From the NCBI RefSeq assembly GCF_008370045.1, contig NZ_VOBN01000003.1, positions 248,001-312,000 of the forward strand: a stretch of 64,000 nt of DNA, read 5' to 3'. Source of the stretch: Pseudomonas sp. ANT_J12 (GTDB lineage: Bacteria; Pseudomonadota; Gammaproteobacteria; Pseudomonadales; Pseudomonadaceae). The position numbers and the translations under genes were made by a program. The notes below the pieces were generated by a model that saw only the letters and a list, made by a program, of their open reading frames with translations, was not told the DNA's origin and ran no database searches. This document shows positions 48,192-56,392 of this stretch, piece after piece (position 1 is the stretch's first letter; each line of letters opens with the position of its first letter).

Positions 48192-48869
48192 ATGCCTGAC
48201 TTCGACTGGAACATCCCTTTGCCACTGCGTTTCGGCCAAGCCGAAACCCCGCCGATGAGTCTGGCCAGAGCGTTGCCGGATGAGCCTCAGCGCGCTGTTT
48301 TCGAGGCCTATATCCAGCAGCGTTTTCGCAAGGCCCACGGAGCCGATATCCGCCATTTCATGCCGGAGCTGTTCGGCATGAGTAAAGCGGACGGGGAGCT
48401 CTGCGCGGTGGCCGGAGTGCGACGGGCAGATGACGAGCCGCTGTTTCTGGAACGTTACCTGGACGAGTCCATCGATCCATTGATCAGCGCCGCTGCGGAC
48501 CGCCCGGTGGACCGCGCCGGCATCGTCGAGGTGGGCAACCTGGCCGCCAGCGATACCGGCAGCGCACGCCTGAGCATCATCGCCATCACCTACCTGCTGG
48601 CCATGGGTGGCCTGGAATGGGTGGCCTTCACCGGCAATATCGGCCTGGTGAACAGCTTTCATCGCCTCGGGCTGAAACCGGTCACCCTCTGCGCCGCCGA
48701 CCCAGCGCGGCTGGGTGACGACAGCAACAACTGGGGCAGCTACTACGAAAGCAAACCCTGGGTCCATGTCGGCAACATCCGCGCCGGGTTCATTCATTTG
48801 CGCAACATCGGGATGTTCAATCGCCTGGGTTTGCCGTCGTCCATCGAGGATTCCAGCCATGTCGCTTGA
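48192..48869 (+). CDS. Thermostable-hemolysin family (GNAT-like) protein
   Basis: A 225-residue protein resembling the T_hemolysin family: YIQQRFRKAHGADIRHFMPE, then FLERYLDESIDPLISAAADR, VDRAGIVEVGNLAAS and WVAFTGNIGLVNSFHRLGL. The layout recalls GNAT-fold acyl or aminoacyl transferases and autoinducer synthases, so the hemolysin label is probably misleading. There is no signal peptide. GGGAGG precedes the ATG. It is the first gene of a seven-gene unit and overlaps the acyl-adenylating enzyme gene by 11 bases. It could transfer an activated acyl group made by that neighbour (inference). Confidence 0.78.
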   Translation: MPDFDWNIPLPLRFGQAETPPMSLARALPDEPQRAVFEAYIQQRFRKAHGADIRHFMPELFGMSKADGELCAVAGVRRADDEPLFLERYLDESIDPLISAAADRPVDRAGIVEVGNLAASDTGSARLSIIAITYLLAMGGLEWVAFTGNIGLVNSFHRLGLKPVTLCAADPARLGDDSNNWGSYYESKPWVHVGNIRAGFIHLRNIGMFNRLGLPSSIEDSSHVA

Positions 48870-50340
48870 AGTCGAGCGCTTCAAACAAACCTTGCGCAGC
48901 CATGCCGAACGCAAGGGACACGCCATCGCCTTGTGGGGCGATCAACTGAAAGTGGACTACGCCACGCTCTACGCTGAAGTGGTCTATCGCCAGCAGCGCC
49001 TGCGTGACCAACACGTCAAGGTCGTCGCGCTGGCACTGGACAATGGCACCGAAGCGATGCTCTGGGACCTGGCCGCGCTGTTCGAAGGCTTGACCTGCCT
49101 GACGCTGCCGCCGTTTTTCAGCCCCGCGCAACGCAAGCATTGCCTGGAGCAAAGCCAGGCCGAACGGGTGATTGCCGAACCGGAACTGGAAGCCGAGCTG
49201 CAGGCCGCCGGGTATGAGCAAAACGGGGAGTTCTGGCGCCGGACCTTCAGCCGCCCAAGCCCGATGCACGCAGGCACCGCCAAGCTGACCTTCACATCAG
49301 GCACCACCGGCACCCCCAAAGGCGTGTGCCTCAGTGCCGAGAGCATCATTAAGGTCGCCCGCGAACTGGATCAGGCCAGTAAACCGACCGACCCGCAGCA
49401 CCATCTGGCGCTCTTGCCCCTGGCGATCCTGCTGGAAAACATCGGCTGTTACGCCGCGTTGTATGCCGGTGCGACGTTGAGTGTGCCGAGCCAAAAGACC
49501 CTGGGCATCCAGGGCGCCAGCGGCGTCGAGGTGCCGAAGCTGCTCGGTTGCCTGGCCAGCCGTGTGCCCGAAAGCGTGATTCTGGTGCCGCAACTGCTGC
49601 TGATGCTGGTCAGCGCCGCCGAGCAAAAAGCCTTCAACCCGCACACCCTGCGCTTTGCAGCGGTCGGCGGTGCGCGGGTGTCCGAAGAGCTGTTGCACCG
49701 CGCGCAACGCGCAGGCTTGCCAGTCTACGAAGGCTACGGGTTGTCGGAGTGTGCGTCGGTGGTGTGCCTCAATCGTCCCGGTGCACGCCGCCCCGGCAGT
49801 GTCGGCCGGCCCCTGCCCCACGTGAAAATACGCCTGGCGGACGACGGCGAAGTGTTGATTAAAGGCTCGCCCCTGCTCGGCTATCTGGGCGAGGCGCCAC
49901 ACGTTGATGAATGGTGGCCCAGCGGCGATCTCGGTGAGTTCGACCCCGAGGGTTTCCTCTACCTCAACGGGCGCAAGAAGCATCAGTTCGTCACCAGTTT
50001 CGGACGCAACGTCAATCCCGAATGGGTCGAGGCCGAACTCACGCAACGACGGCATATCGCCCAGGCCTTCGTCTACGGCGAAGCGATGCCAACCAATCAC
50101 GCCCTGCTCTGGCCCCATCGCCCGGACGCTACCGACGCCGAACTGGCGGCTGCCGTGGCCGAAGCCAACGAAGCCTTGCCCGATTACGCCCAGGTCCATC
50201 ACTGGACTCGCCTGGATCAACCCTTCACACCCACCAACGGCTTGCTCACCGCCAATGGCCGACCGCGCCGGGACGCCATCGTTGAGCGTTACCGGGCGCC
50301 ACTGACTGAATCGGCACTTTCCAAGGAATCCGCGTCATGA
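48859..50340 (+). CDS. AMP-forming acyl-adenylating enzyme
   Basis: A 493-residue ANL-superfamily protein, starting MSLEVERFKQTLRSHAERKG. ATP loop TSGTTGTPKG at residues 146-155, then YEGYGLSECASVVCLNRPG, SGDLGEFDPEGFLYLNGRKK and QFVTSFGRNVNPEWVEAELT. At the C-terminal catalytic-lysine position the sequence is NGLLTANGRPRR, with Arg (about residue 468) instead of Lys, which may change or slow adenylation. The fatty-acid-ligase-like N-terminus suggests an acyl substrate. It shares overlaps with both neighbours, so production is coupled. Confidence 0.87.
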   Translation: MSLEVERFKQTLRSHAERKGHAIALWGDQLKVDYATLYAEVVYRQQRLRDQHVKVVALALDNGTEAMLWDLAALFEGLTCLTLPPFFSPAQRKHCLEQSQAERVIAEPELEAELQAAGYEQNGEFWRRTFSRPSPMHAGTAKLTFTSGTTGTPKGVCLSAESIIKVARELDQASKPTDPQHHLALLPLAILLENIGCYAALYAGATLSVPSQKTLGIQGASGVEVPKLLGCLASRVPESVILVPQLLLMLVSAAEQKAFNPHTLRFAAVGGARVSEELLHRAQRAGLPVYEGYGLSECASVVCLNRPGARRPGSVGRPLPHVKIRLADDGEVLIKGSPLLGYLGEAPHVDEWWPSGDLGEFDPEGFLYLNGRKKHQFVTSFGRNVNPEWVEAELTQRRHIAQAFVYGEAMPTNHALLWPHRPDATDAELAAAVAEANEALPDYAQVHHWTRLDQPFTPTNGLLTANGRPRRDAIVERYRAPLTESALSKESAS

Positions 50341-51011
50341 ACTTTTTCGACACGCTGCAAGAAGCCACCCAGCAAGAACGCCATGAACTGTTCAACCTGC
50401 CGATCATTCGTGATGCCCTTGAAGGCAAGGTCAGCCTGGAGAGCTACCGCGCCTTCCTCGCCCAGGCCTATTACCACGTACGCCATACCGTGCCGTTGAT
50501 GATGGCCTGTGGTGCCCGTCTGCCGTCGCGCCTGGAATGGCTGCGCAAAGCGGTCTGCGAATACATCGAAGACGAATACGGCCACGAACAGTGGGTGCTC
50601 GATGACATCGCGGCCTGCGGCGGTGACAAGGAGGCGGTGCGCGACGGGCGTCCGACATTGCCAATTGAACTGATGGTGAGTTTCCTCTACGACCTGATTG
50701 CCCGGGACAACCCCGTGGGCCTGTTCGGCATGGTCAACGTGCTGGAAGGCACCAGCATTGCCCTGGCCACGCACGCGGCGGGCAGCATTCGCCAGCGTCT
50801 GGACCTGCCGGAAAGCGCCTTCAGCTACCTCAGCTCACACGGTGCTCTGGATGTGGAGCACATGCAGACCTATCGCCGGCTGATGAACACCCTCGATGAC
50901 CCGGCCGACCAGGCTGCCGTGATCCATGCCTCGAAAGTGGTCTACCGGCTTTACGCCGATATGTTCCGCGGCTTGCCGCGTGATGGGGAGAACCTGCATG
51001 CGCCTGTCTGA
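50337..51011 (+). CDS. Haem-oxygenase-like di-iron oxidase (TenA-like fold)
   Basis: A 224-residue all-helical protein. The metal-ligand pattern of haem-oxygenase-like di-iron oxidases is present: Glu80-x2-His83 (EDEYGHE), Glu137 (NVLEGTS) and His168-x3-Asp172-x2-His175 (SSHGALDVEHMQ). The family includes UndA (fatty acid decarboxylation) and N-oxygenases such as SznF. It is often labelled TenA-family regulator, which does not fit these residues. Within this operon it may oxidise the activated or free acyl compound. It overlaps the ligase gene by 4 bases. Confidence 0.82.
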   Translation: MNFFDTLQEATQQERHELFNLPIIRDALEGKVSLESYRAFLAQAYYHVRHTVPLMMACGARLPSRLEWLRKAVCEYIEDEYGHEQWVLDDIAACGGDKEAVRDGRPTLPIELMVSFLYDLIARDNPVGLFGMVNVLEGTSIALATHAAGSIRQRLDLPESAFSYLSSHGALDVEHMQTYRRLMNTLDDPADQAAVIHASKVVYRLYADMFRGLPRDGENLHAPV

Positions 51012-51807
51012 GGCTCGAGTGGTATTGACCGGTGCCAGTGGCGGCATCGGCCTGGCCATCGCCGACGCCCTGTGCGCCAGCGGTGCACGGGTATTGGCAG
51101 TGTCCCGGCACCGGGAAGTGTTGGAGCCGTTGCTGGAACGTTATCCGCAGCATCTGGCCTGGGTCGCGGCCGACCTGACGTTCCTCGCCGACCGCCGCAA
51201 GGTCCTGACCGCCGCCGAGGCCATCGGTGGCATCAACCTGTTGATCAACGCCGCCGGGATCAATCACTTCGCCATGCTCGAACAGCTCGACGACAGTGAG
51301 ATCAACGCGATGCTGGCGGTGAACGTCAGCGCGCCGATCTGCCTGACCAAACTGATGTTGCCGCTGCTCAAGCAAGCGGACAGCGCGATGGTGGTGAATG
51401 TCGGTTCGACCTATGGCTCCATCGGCTATGCCGGTTATGCCAGTTATTGCGCGACCAAGTTTGCCCTGCGCGGCTTTTCCGAAGCGCTGCGCCGGGAACT
51501 GGCCGACACCCGGGTCGGCGTGCTCTACGTCGCGCCCCGCGCTACCCGCACGACGATGAACAGCCCGGCGGCCCAGGCCCTCAACGATGCGCTGAAGGCT
51601 AACGTCGATGATCCGATAACCGTCGCATCGGCGGTGATCCACGCGATTGCCGGTGACCGTCGTGACCTGTACCTGGGCTGGCCGGAACGCTTTTTCGTAC
51701 GCCTCAATAGCTTGCTGCCCAACCTGGTGGATAAAGGTTTGCGCAAGCAATTGCCGCTGATCCGTCGCCTGAGCCATAAGCCTGATAACGAGAACCTCAA
51801 ACCATGA
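50998..51807 (+). CDS. Short-chain dehydrogenase/reductase
   Basis: A 269-residue classical SDR: NAD(P) motif TGASGGIGLAIADAL (about residues 11-25), NAAG near residue 87, catalytic Ser in VVNVGSTYGSIGYAGY and YASYCATK with Tyr and Lys. The C-terminus has a hydrophobic/amphipathic stretch (FFVRLNSLLPNLVDKGLRKQ) that might touch the membrane. GGGGAG precedes the ATG and it overlaps the di-iron oxidase gene by 14 bases. It probably reduces or oxidises a carbonyl in the operon's product. Confidence 0.9.
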   Translation: MRLSEARVVLTGASGGIGLAIADALCASGARVLAVSRHREVLEPLLERYPQHLAWVAADLTFLADRRKVLTAAEAIGGINLLINAAGINHFAMLEQLDDSEINAMLAVNVSAPICLTKLMLPLLKQADSAMVVNVGSTYGSIGYAGYASYCATKFALRGFSEALRRELADTRVGVLYVAPRATRTTMNSPAAQALNDALKANVDDPITVASAVIHAIAGDRRDLYLGWPERFFVRLNSLLPNLVDKGLRKQLPLIRRLSHKPDNENLKP

Positions 51808-52448
51808 AAAAACTCATCGCGTGCCTTTTACTGGGAGCCTTGAGCCCCACCGTCTGGGCGCTGGACGCTGCCGATCAGCAACGCCTGGCCAGCATCCAGC
51901 AAAACTGGGGGCACATTCAGTACGAAGTGGCCGCCGAGCAACGCACGGCGGCCTTCGAGCAACTCGCGGCCCAAGCGTCGGCGTTCACCCAGCAACGACC
52001 AACGGCGGCCGAAGCCTGGATCTGGTCCGGGATTGTCACCAGCAGTTGGGCCGGCGCCCAGGGTGGTCTCGGCGCGTTGAGCAAGGCAAAAGCGGCAAAG
52101 GCTGATCTGGAAAAAGCGTTGACCCTGGACCCCAAGGCCCTGCAAGGCTCGGCCTACACCAGCCTCGCGGCGCTGTATGACCGCGTGCCGGGCTGGCCCA
52201 TCGGTTTCGGCGATTCGGACAAAGCCGAGCAACTCCTAAAACAAGCCTTGCAACTGAACCCGAACGGCATCGATAGTCTGTACTTCTGGGGCGATCACCT
52301 CTACCGTCAAAAGCGCTACAGCGAAGCTCGGGTCGCCCTGCAAAAAGCCCTGCAAGCCGATCCGAGGCCTGGCCGGGAAGTCGCTGACGCGGGACGGCGC
52401 AAAGAGATCGAAACGTTGCTGGTGGACGTGAACAAGAAACTCGACTGA
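51804..52448 (+). CDS. Exported TPR protein
   Basis: A 214-residue protein with a signal peptide (about residues 1-19, cut after VWA). TPR-like repeats include AKADLEKALTLDPKALQGSA, DKAEQLLKQALQLNPNGIDS and SEARVALQKALQADPRPG. It is periplasmic and may sense or scaffold. It overlaps the SDR gene by 4 bases and precedes the response regulator by 11 bases, so it could link product state to the kinase's sensor domain (inference). Confidence 0.82.
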   Translation: MKKLIACLLLGALSPTVWALDAADQQRLASIQQNWGHIQYEVAAEQRTAAFEQLAAQASAFTQQRPTAAEAWIWSGIVTSSWAGAQGGLGALSKAKAAKADLEKALTLDPKALQGSAYTSLAALYDRVPGWPIGFGDSDKAEQLLKQALQLNPNGIDSLYFWGDHLYRQKRYSEARVALQKALQADPRPGREVADAGRRKEIETLLVDVNKKLD

Positions 52449-52459
52449 CAGGAGTCCGT

Positions 52460-53122
52460 GTGCGCTTATTACTGATCGAGGATGACGTGGCCCTTGGCGA
52501 AGGTATTCATCAGGCGTTGGGGCGCGAGGGCTACACCGTCGACTGGTTGCAGGACGGCAGCAGCGCCTTGCATGCGCTGCTGAGTGAAACCTTCGACCTG
52601 GCCGTGCTCGATCTCGGCCTGCCGCGCATGGACGGCCTGGAGGTGCTGCGGCGTCTGCGCGACAGTGGCTCCAACCTGCCGGTGCTGATCCTTACCGCCC
52701 GGGACGCCACCGAAGACCGGATCGCCGGGCTGGATGCCGGGGCCGACGATTACCTGATCAAACCCTTCGACCTGGCCGAGTTGAAGGCCCGGCTGCGCGC
52801 CTTGCTGCGACGCAGCGCCGGGCGCGCGCAGATGCTGATCGAGCATGCCGGCATCAGTCTGAACCCCGGCACCCAGCAAGTCAGTTATCAGGGTGAACCG
52901 GTGGCCCTGACGCCCAAGGAATATCAACTGCTCCATGAATTGCTCTCGCCGCCGGGCCGGGTCATGACCCGTGATCACCTGATGCAGTTGCTCTACGGCT
53001 GGAACGAAGAAGCCGAAAGCAACACCCTGGAAGTGCATATCCACCATCTGCGCAAGAAATTCTCCAGTGATCTGATCCGCACCATCCGCGGTATCGGCTA
53101 CCTGGTGGAGGAGCGTCGATGA
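52460..53122 (+). CDS. QseB/PmrA-like response regulator
   Basis: A 220-residue OmpR-family regulator. It starts with GTG after CAGGAG (MRLLLIEDDVALGEGIHQAL), with acidic pocket EDD, phosphoacceptor Asp in LAVLDLGLPRMDGLEVL, GADDYLIKPFDLAELKARLR and winged helix LEVHIHHLRKKF, ending RTIRGIGYLVEE. It is co-transcribed with the biosynthetic-type genes before it. The 6-5-6 direct repeats upstream of the operon match the known target type of PmrA/QseB, so autoregulation is likely. Confidence 0.93.
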   Translation: MRLLLIEDDVALGEGIHQALGREGYTVDWLQDGSSALHALLSETFDLAVLDLGLPRMDGLEVLRRLRDSGSNLPVLILTARDATEDRIAGLDAGADDYLIKPFDLAELKARLRALLRRSAGRAQMLIEHAGISLNPGTQQVSYQGEPVALTPKEYQLLHELLSPPGRVMTRDHLMQLLYGWNEEAESNTLEVHIHHLRKKFSSDLIRTIRGIGYLVEERR

Positions 53123-54534
53123 CCTCGATCCGGCGTCGTACCCTGACGCTGATCATTGGCTTGCTGCTGACCGGTCTGGCGATCATCAGTGTGTTCAACC
53201 TGCATGACAGCAACCACGAAATCGCCGAGGTCTACGACGCCCAACTGGCCCAGAACGCCCGACTGCTGCAGGGTGTGATGCGCATGCCGCTGGCCAGCAA
53301 GGAACACGCCGAGCTGTATCAGGCGTTCAATCAGGCCCTGAGCGAAGCGATGCCGCGGGTGGATGGCCATCCGTATGAAAGCAAGATTGCCTTTCAGGTC
53401 TGGAATCCCAAGGGCGAAGTACTGGTGCATACCGCGAGCGCGCCGACCTTCAGCACGCCACCGGGCACACCGGGGTTCAGTGATGTGGTGGATCTGAAAA
53501 ACCGCCACTGGCGCGCGTTCATGCTCGAAGACAAACAGAACAACCTGCGCATCTGGGTGGGCGAACGGGACGACGTGCGTTCCGACCTGGTGGACCGGAT
53601 CGTGCGCCATACCTTGTGGCCCAATATTCTGGGCAGTCTGATTCTGGCGGCGATGGTTTGGCTGGCGATTGGCTGGGGGCTCAAGCCGCTGGCGAATATG
53701 GCGGCGACTTTGCGGGCGCGGCACAGTGGCTCGCTGGAACCCCTGCAACTGGCGCCCTTGCCCAGCGAGCTGGAACCGATGCAAGCGGCGCTCAACCGCA
53801 TGCTCGCGCAGATTCAGGAGGTACTCGGTCGGGAACGCCGCTTTATCGCCGACGCGGCCCATGAAATGCGCACGCCCCTGGCGGTGCTGCGGGTGCATGC
53901 GCAAAACCTGCTGGAGGCCGGCACCGAACAGGAGCGCCGCGAGTCCCTGGAGTTCCTGATTTCGGGGGTGGACCGCACCACACGGCTGGTCAATCAACTG
54001 CTGACCATGGCTCGCCTTGAACCCAAAGCCGTAGCGCCGGTGCTGCATCGCATCGACTTGGCCGAAACCGTACGCGACAGCCTGGTTCAACTGACGCCGT
54101 GGCTGCTGAGCAAGAATCTGGAGCTGGCGTTCGACGTCGACAACCAGCCTTTCAAAGTCGTCGCTGATGCCGCAGTGATCGACATTGCCCTGAACAACCT
54201 GATCAGCAACGCGGCCAACTTCTCCCCTGAACACGGCGTGATCACCGTGCAGTTAAGTCAGGCTGACGGGTTCTATTCGCTGAGTGTCGAAGACCAGGGA
54301 CCGGGCATCGATGAAGCGGATCGCGGGCGCTTGTTCGAACGCTTCTACAGTCGCGGAAATGCGCAAGGCGCCGGGCTGGGGCTGACGATCGTCAACACCA
54401 TTGCGACGCGCCTGGGTGGGCGGATTACCTTGGTCAACCGGCCGGAAGGCGGGCTGCGCGCGACACTGTCAATTCCCGACGGCCAGCCACATGACCCGTT
54501 ACAGCGAACCACCCGTGCTCTCGAAGAACGATAA
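53119..54534 (+). CDS. QseC/PmrB-like sensor histidine kinase
   Basis: A 471-residue protein. One membrane segment near residues 9-27, a periplasmic sensor of about 140 residues, a second segment (ILGSLILAAMVWLAIGWGL), HAMP-like linker, then H-box FIADAAHEMRTPLAVLRVHA, N-box NNLISNAANFSPEHG and G-boxes DQGPGIDEADRGRLFERFYS and GLGLTIVNTIATRLGG. It overlaps the regulator gene by 4 bases. Its last codons and TAA come from the first 62-bp REP unit (GAAGAACGATAA), so the C-terminal end has probably been altered by repeat insertion. Confidence 0.92.
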   Translation: MTSIRRRTLTLIIGLLLTGLAIISVFNLHDSNHEIAEVYDAQLAQNARLLQGVMRMPLASKEHAELYQAFNQALSEAMPRVDGHPYESKIAFQVWNPKGEVLVHTASAPTFSTPPGTPGFSDVVDLKNRHWRAFMLEDKQNNLRIWVGERDDVRSDLVDRIVRHTLWPNILGSLILAAMVWLAIGWGLKPLANMAATLRARHSGSLEPLQLAPLPSELEPMQAALNRMLAQIQEVLGRERRFIADAAHEMRTPLAVLRVHAQNLLEAGTEQERRESLEFLISGVDRTTRLVNQLLTMARLEPKAVAPVLHRIDLAETVRDSLVQLTPWLLSKNLELAFDVDNQPFKVVADAAVIDIALNNLISNAANFSPEHGVITVQLSQADGFYSLSVEDQGPGIDEADRGRLFERFYSRGNAQGAGLGLTIVNTIATRLGGRITLVNRPEGGLRATLSIPDGQPHDPLQRTTRALEER

Positions 54535-54955
54535 CGCGGTGCACCAGACCTGACGCCATCACCGTAGGAGCAAAGCTTGCTCGCGAAGAACGATAACGCG
54601 GTATGCCAGACCTGACGCCATCACCGTAGGAGCAAAGCTTGCTCGCGAAGAACGATAACGCGGTGTACCAGACCTGACGCCATCACCGTAGGAGCAAAGC
54701 TTGCTCGCGAAGAACGATAACGCGGTGTACCAGATCTGACGCCATCACCGTAGGAGCAAAGCTTGCTCGCGAAGAACGATAACGCGGTGCACCAGACCTG
54801 ACGCCATCACCGTAGGAGCAAAGCTTGCTCGCGAAGAACGATAACGCGGTGCACCAGATCTGACGCCATCACCGTAGGAGCAAAGCTTGCTCGCGAAGAA
54901 CGATAACGCGGTGTGTCAGGTATGACGCCTTCGCGAGCAAGCTTCGCTCCTGCAG
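54523..54955. repeat. Tandem array of 62-bp REP units
   Basis: Six consecutive units, each beginning GAAGAACGATAACGCGGT and ending GAGCAAAGCTTGCTCGC, start at 54523, 54585, 54647, 54709, 54771 and 54833. A seventh partial unit begins at 54895 and closes with the inverted end GCGAGCAAGCTTCGCTCC. Spacing is exactly 62 bases throughout, with a few base differences (GTGCACC, GTATGCC, GTGTACC). The first unit overlaps the kinase gene end. The rest of the stretch to 55012 shows no gene. Confidence 0.95.
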
Positions 54956-55012
54956 GGGGTAGTTCCTGGGTTGATTAATCCGTCTTCTTAATGACGCCCC
55001 GGTAAACCACTC

Positions 55013-55408
55013 TCACTGAGGTGCCAGTGTGTAATGGTAGTGAACGGCTCCCGTCTGCGGATCTACCAGCCAGTAGTCATCCTTGTCTTTCTTGAGTCGA
55101 TAACATTCATGGGGAATCTTGACCGAGGTGAAACAAATCACCCCATCTTTGACCGACCAATGTTCAGTCTCGGGGTCATTGCCAGACATTTTGAATATTT
55201 CGGTCCCGTCGGCATTGAAACTCAAAGAATAGGGCAAACCTGAAGGGCCTATATTTTTGAGTTTATTCCCAATCAAGGTGCTGCGGACTTGTTCATCATC
55301 AAGCGCGACGGCTGAAGCTGAAACTGGCTTCACCGTATGTCCACCAGACGGAGCGCACCCATATAAGACAAGTGCCAAGCCTATGCAACTCCAGCGTTTA
55401 ATATTCAT
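55013..55408 (-). CDS. Putative lipoprotein, paralogue of next gene
   Basis: A 131-residue protein with a lipoprotein signal (LALVLYGCAPSGG, Cys near residue 18). The mature part has RSTLIGNKLKNIG, then GLPYSLSFNADGTEIFKMSG and VCF/CYRL-type cysteines. It shares layout and short segments with the product of 55443-55841 (IGNK/IGRK, YPFS/LPYS, NADGT/NPDGT). It is more AT-rich than surrounding genes. The beta-strand-rich sequence recalls small inhibitor-like or envelope proteins; no function is recognised. Confidence 0.72.
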   Translation of the reverse strand: MNIKRWSCIGLALVLYGCAPSGGHTVKPVSASAVALDDEQVRSTLIGNKLKNIGPSGLPYSLSFNADGTEIFKMSGNDPETEHWSVKDGVICFTSVKIPHECYRLKKDKDDYWLVDPQTGAVHYHYTLAPQ

Positions 55409-55442
55409 ATCGCACCTCTACTGATCGCCACGCCAATAGAAC

Positions 55443-55841
55443 TTACTTAAGGGTAAATTTGTTATTGGTTTTATTACTCATACTGTCCACAAACCAGAGG
55501 GTAGTCCCGTCACTGAGTACCTTATTGCATTCCTTGCCATATTTCTGATAGGTCACGCAGATGACGTCCTCCACGATAACCCATCGACCGTTTTGCATCG
55601 ACTCGCTGGAGATCTGGATCACCGCAGTCCCGTCAGGGTTTAATGTTTCAGAGAAGGGATAACCGGTAGACGTCACACTCGAATGTTTGCGACCTATCAC
55701 CGTCGAGTTAATCTCGCTCGCATTGAGTTGTTTTGCGTTGGCGGGCGCATCGGCGTGAGCATCAACCGCAGCTTGATGACCGGAAGATGAACAGCCCGCC
55801 ATGAACAGCATAACTAACGAGTAGACAACTATCTTATTCAT
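55443..55841 (-). CDS. Putative lipoprotein, paralogue of previous gene
   Basis: A 132-residue protein with a lipoprotein signal (VMLFMAGCSSSG, Cys near residue 17). The mature part has NSTVIGRKHSSVTSTGYPFS, NPDGTAVIQISS, then VICVTYQKYGKECNKVLSDG. The pattern of an IGxK motif, a GxPxS segment, xPDGT and two cysteines is shared with the gene 34 bases downstream, so the pair arose by duplication. AT-rich, with possible transfer origin. Function unknown. Confidence 0.72.
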   Translation of the reverse strand: MNKIVVYSLVMLFMAGCSSSGHQAAVDAHADAPANAKQLNASEINSTVIGRKHSSVTSTGYPFSETLNPDGTAVIQISSESMQNGRWVIVEDVICVTYQKYGKECNKVLSDGTTLWFVDSMSNKTNNKFTLK

Positions 55842-56021
55842 AACCTGACCCTTTGTTATGAGCGCAACGGATCCAACGCTTTAATAGTAGCCATACAAAC
55901 ATCCGTGAATATATTAATTCACGATAAATTTAATAGCGCGAAACCACCAAAGTTGAATCATTTCTGAAACAACGTTTACTCTACGAAACATTAGTGGGAT
56001 CGCGCTTCGGCGCCTGCTCAC

Positions 56022-56237
56022 TCACTTTTTAGCGCTCGCCAAATAATGCGCTACCAACGCATTCGCATGACCATGCCCCATGCCATGCTCGGTTTTCAGC
56101 CACGCCACCAATTCCATATGCTTCTTGTCGCTCACTGTTTCGAGCAGGCTCAGCCAGTGGTCGATGGGTTGGCCATACTTTTTTTCAATGGAGGGGAAGT
56201 ACGACGCCGGGCCTTTGGTTTTTGTATCGTCGGTCAT
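56022..56237 (-). CDS. DUF4287-family protein
   Basis: A 71-residue protein: ASYFPSIEKKYGQPIDHWLS, then HMELVAWLKTEHGMGHGHAN and ALVAHYLA, the DUF4287 pattern. Small cytoplasmic proteins of this family have no established function. AAAGGAG lies upstream of the ATG. Confidence 0.85.
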   Translation of the reverse strand: MTDDTKTKGPASYFPSIEKKYGQPIDHWLSLLETVSDKKHMELVAWLKTEHGMGHGHANALVAHYLASAKK

Positions 56238-56294
56238 GGTGCAAACTCCTTTTTTGCTTAACTTCTCTTTTTATTCCCTGAAATTCAATCCCCC

Positions 56295-56392
56295 GCAGGA
56301 ACGAGCGGTGCGGCGTTCCGACTTGCCCGCGAATAACAATAACGCGGTGAGCCAGACCTGACGCCATCGCGAGCAAGCTTCGCTCCTACAGA
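56295..56392. repeat. REP units next to the LysR gene end
   Basis: A degenerate unit (CGCAGGAACGAG to ACTTGCCCGCGAATAAC), then AATAACGCGGTGAGCCAGAC and CTGACGCCATCGCGAGCAAG, ending CTTCGCTCCTACAG. It is the same family as the array at 54523-54955. The LysR stop codon (56386-56388) lies inside the last unit. Confidence 0.8.

Noticed and set aside
48192..48869. True hemolysin toxin
   Set aside because: There is no signal peptide or pore-forming pattern, and the gene is embedded with acyl-activating and redox genes, so the family name is probably historical.
54535..54955. CRISPR array, because of regular repeats
   Set aside because: The 62-bp repeat units are contiguous with no unique spacers, each contains a REP palindrome, and there are no cas genes.
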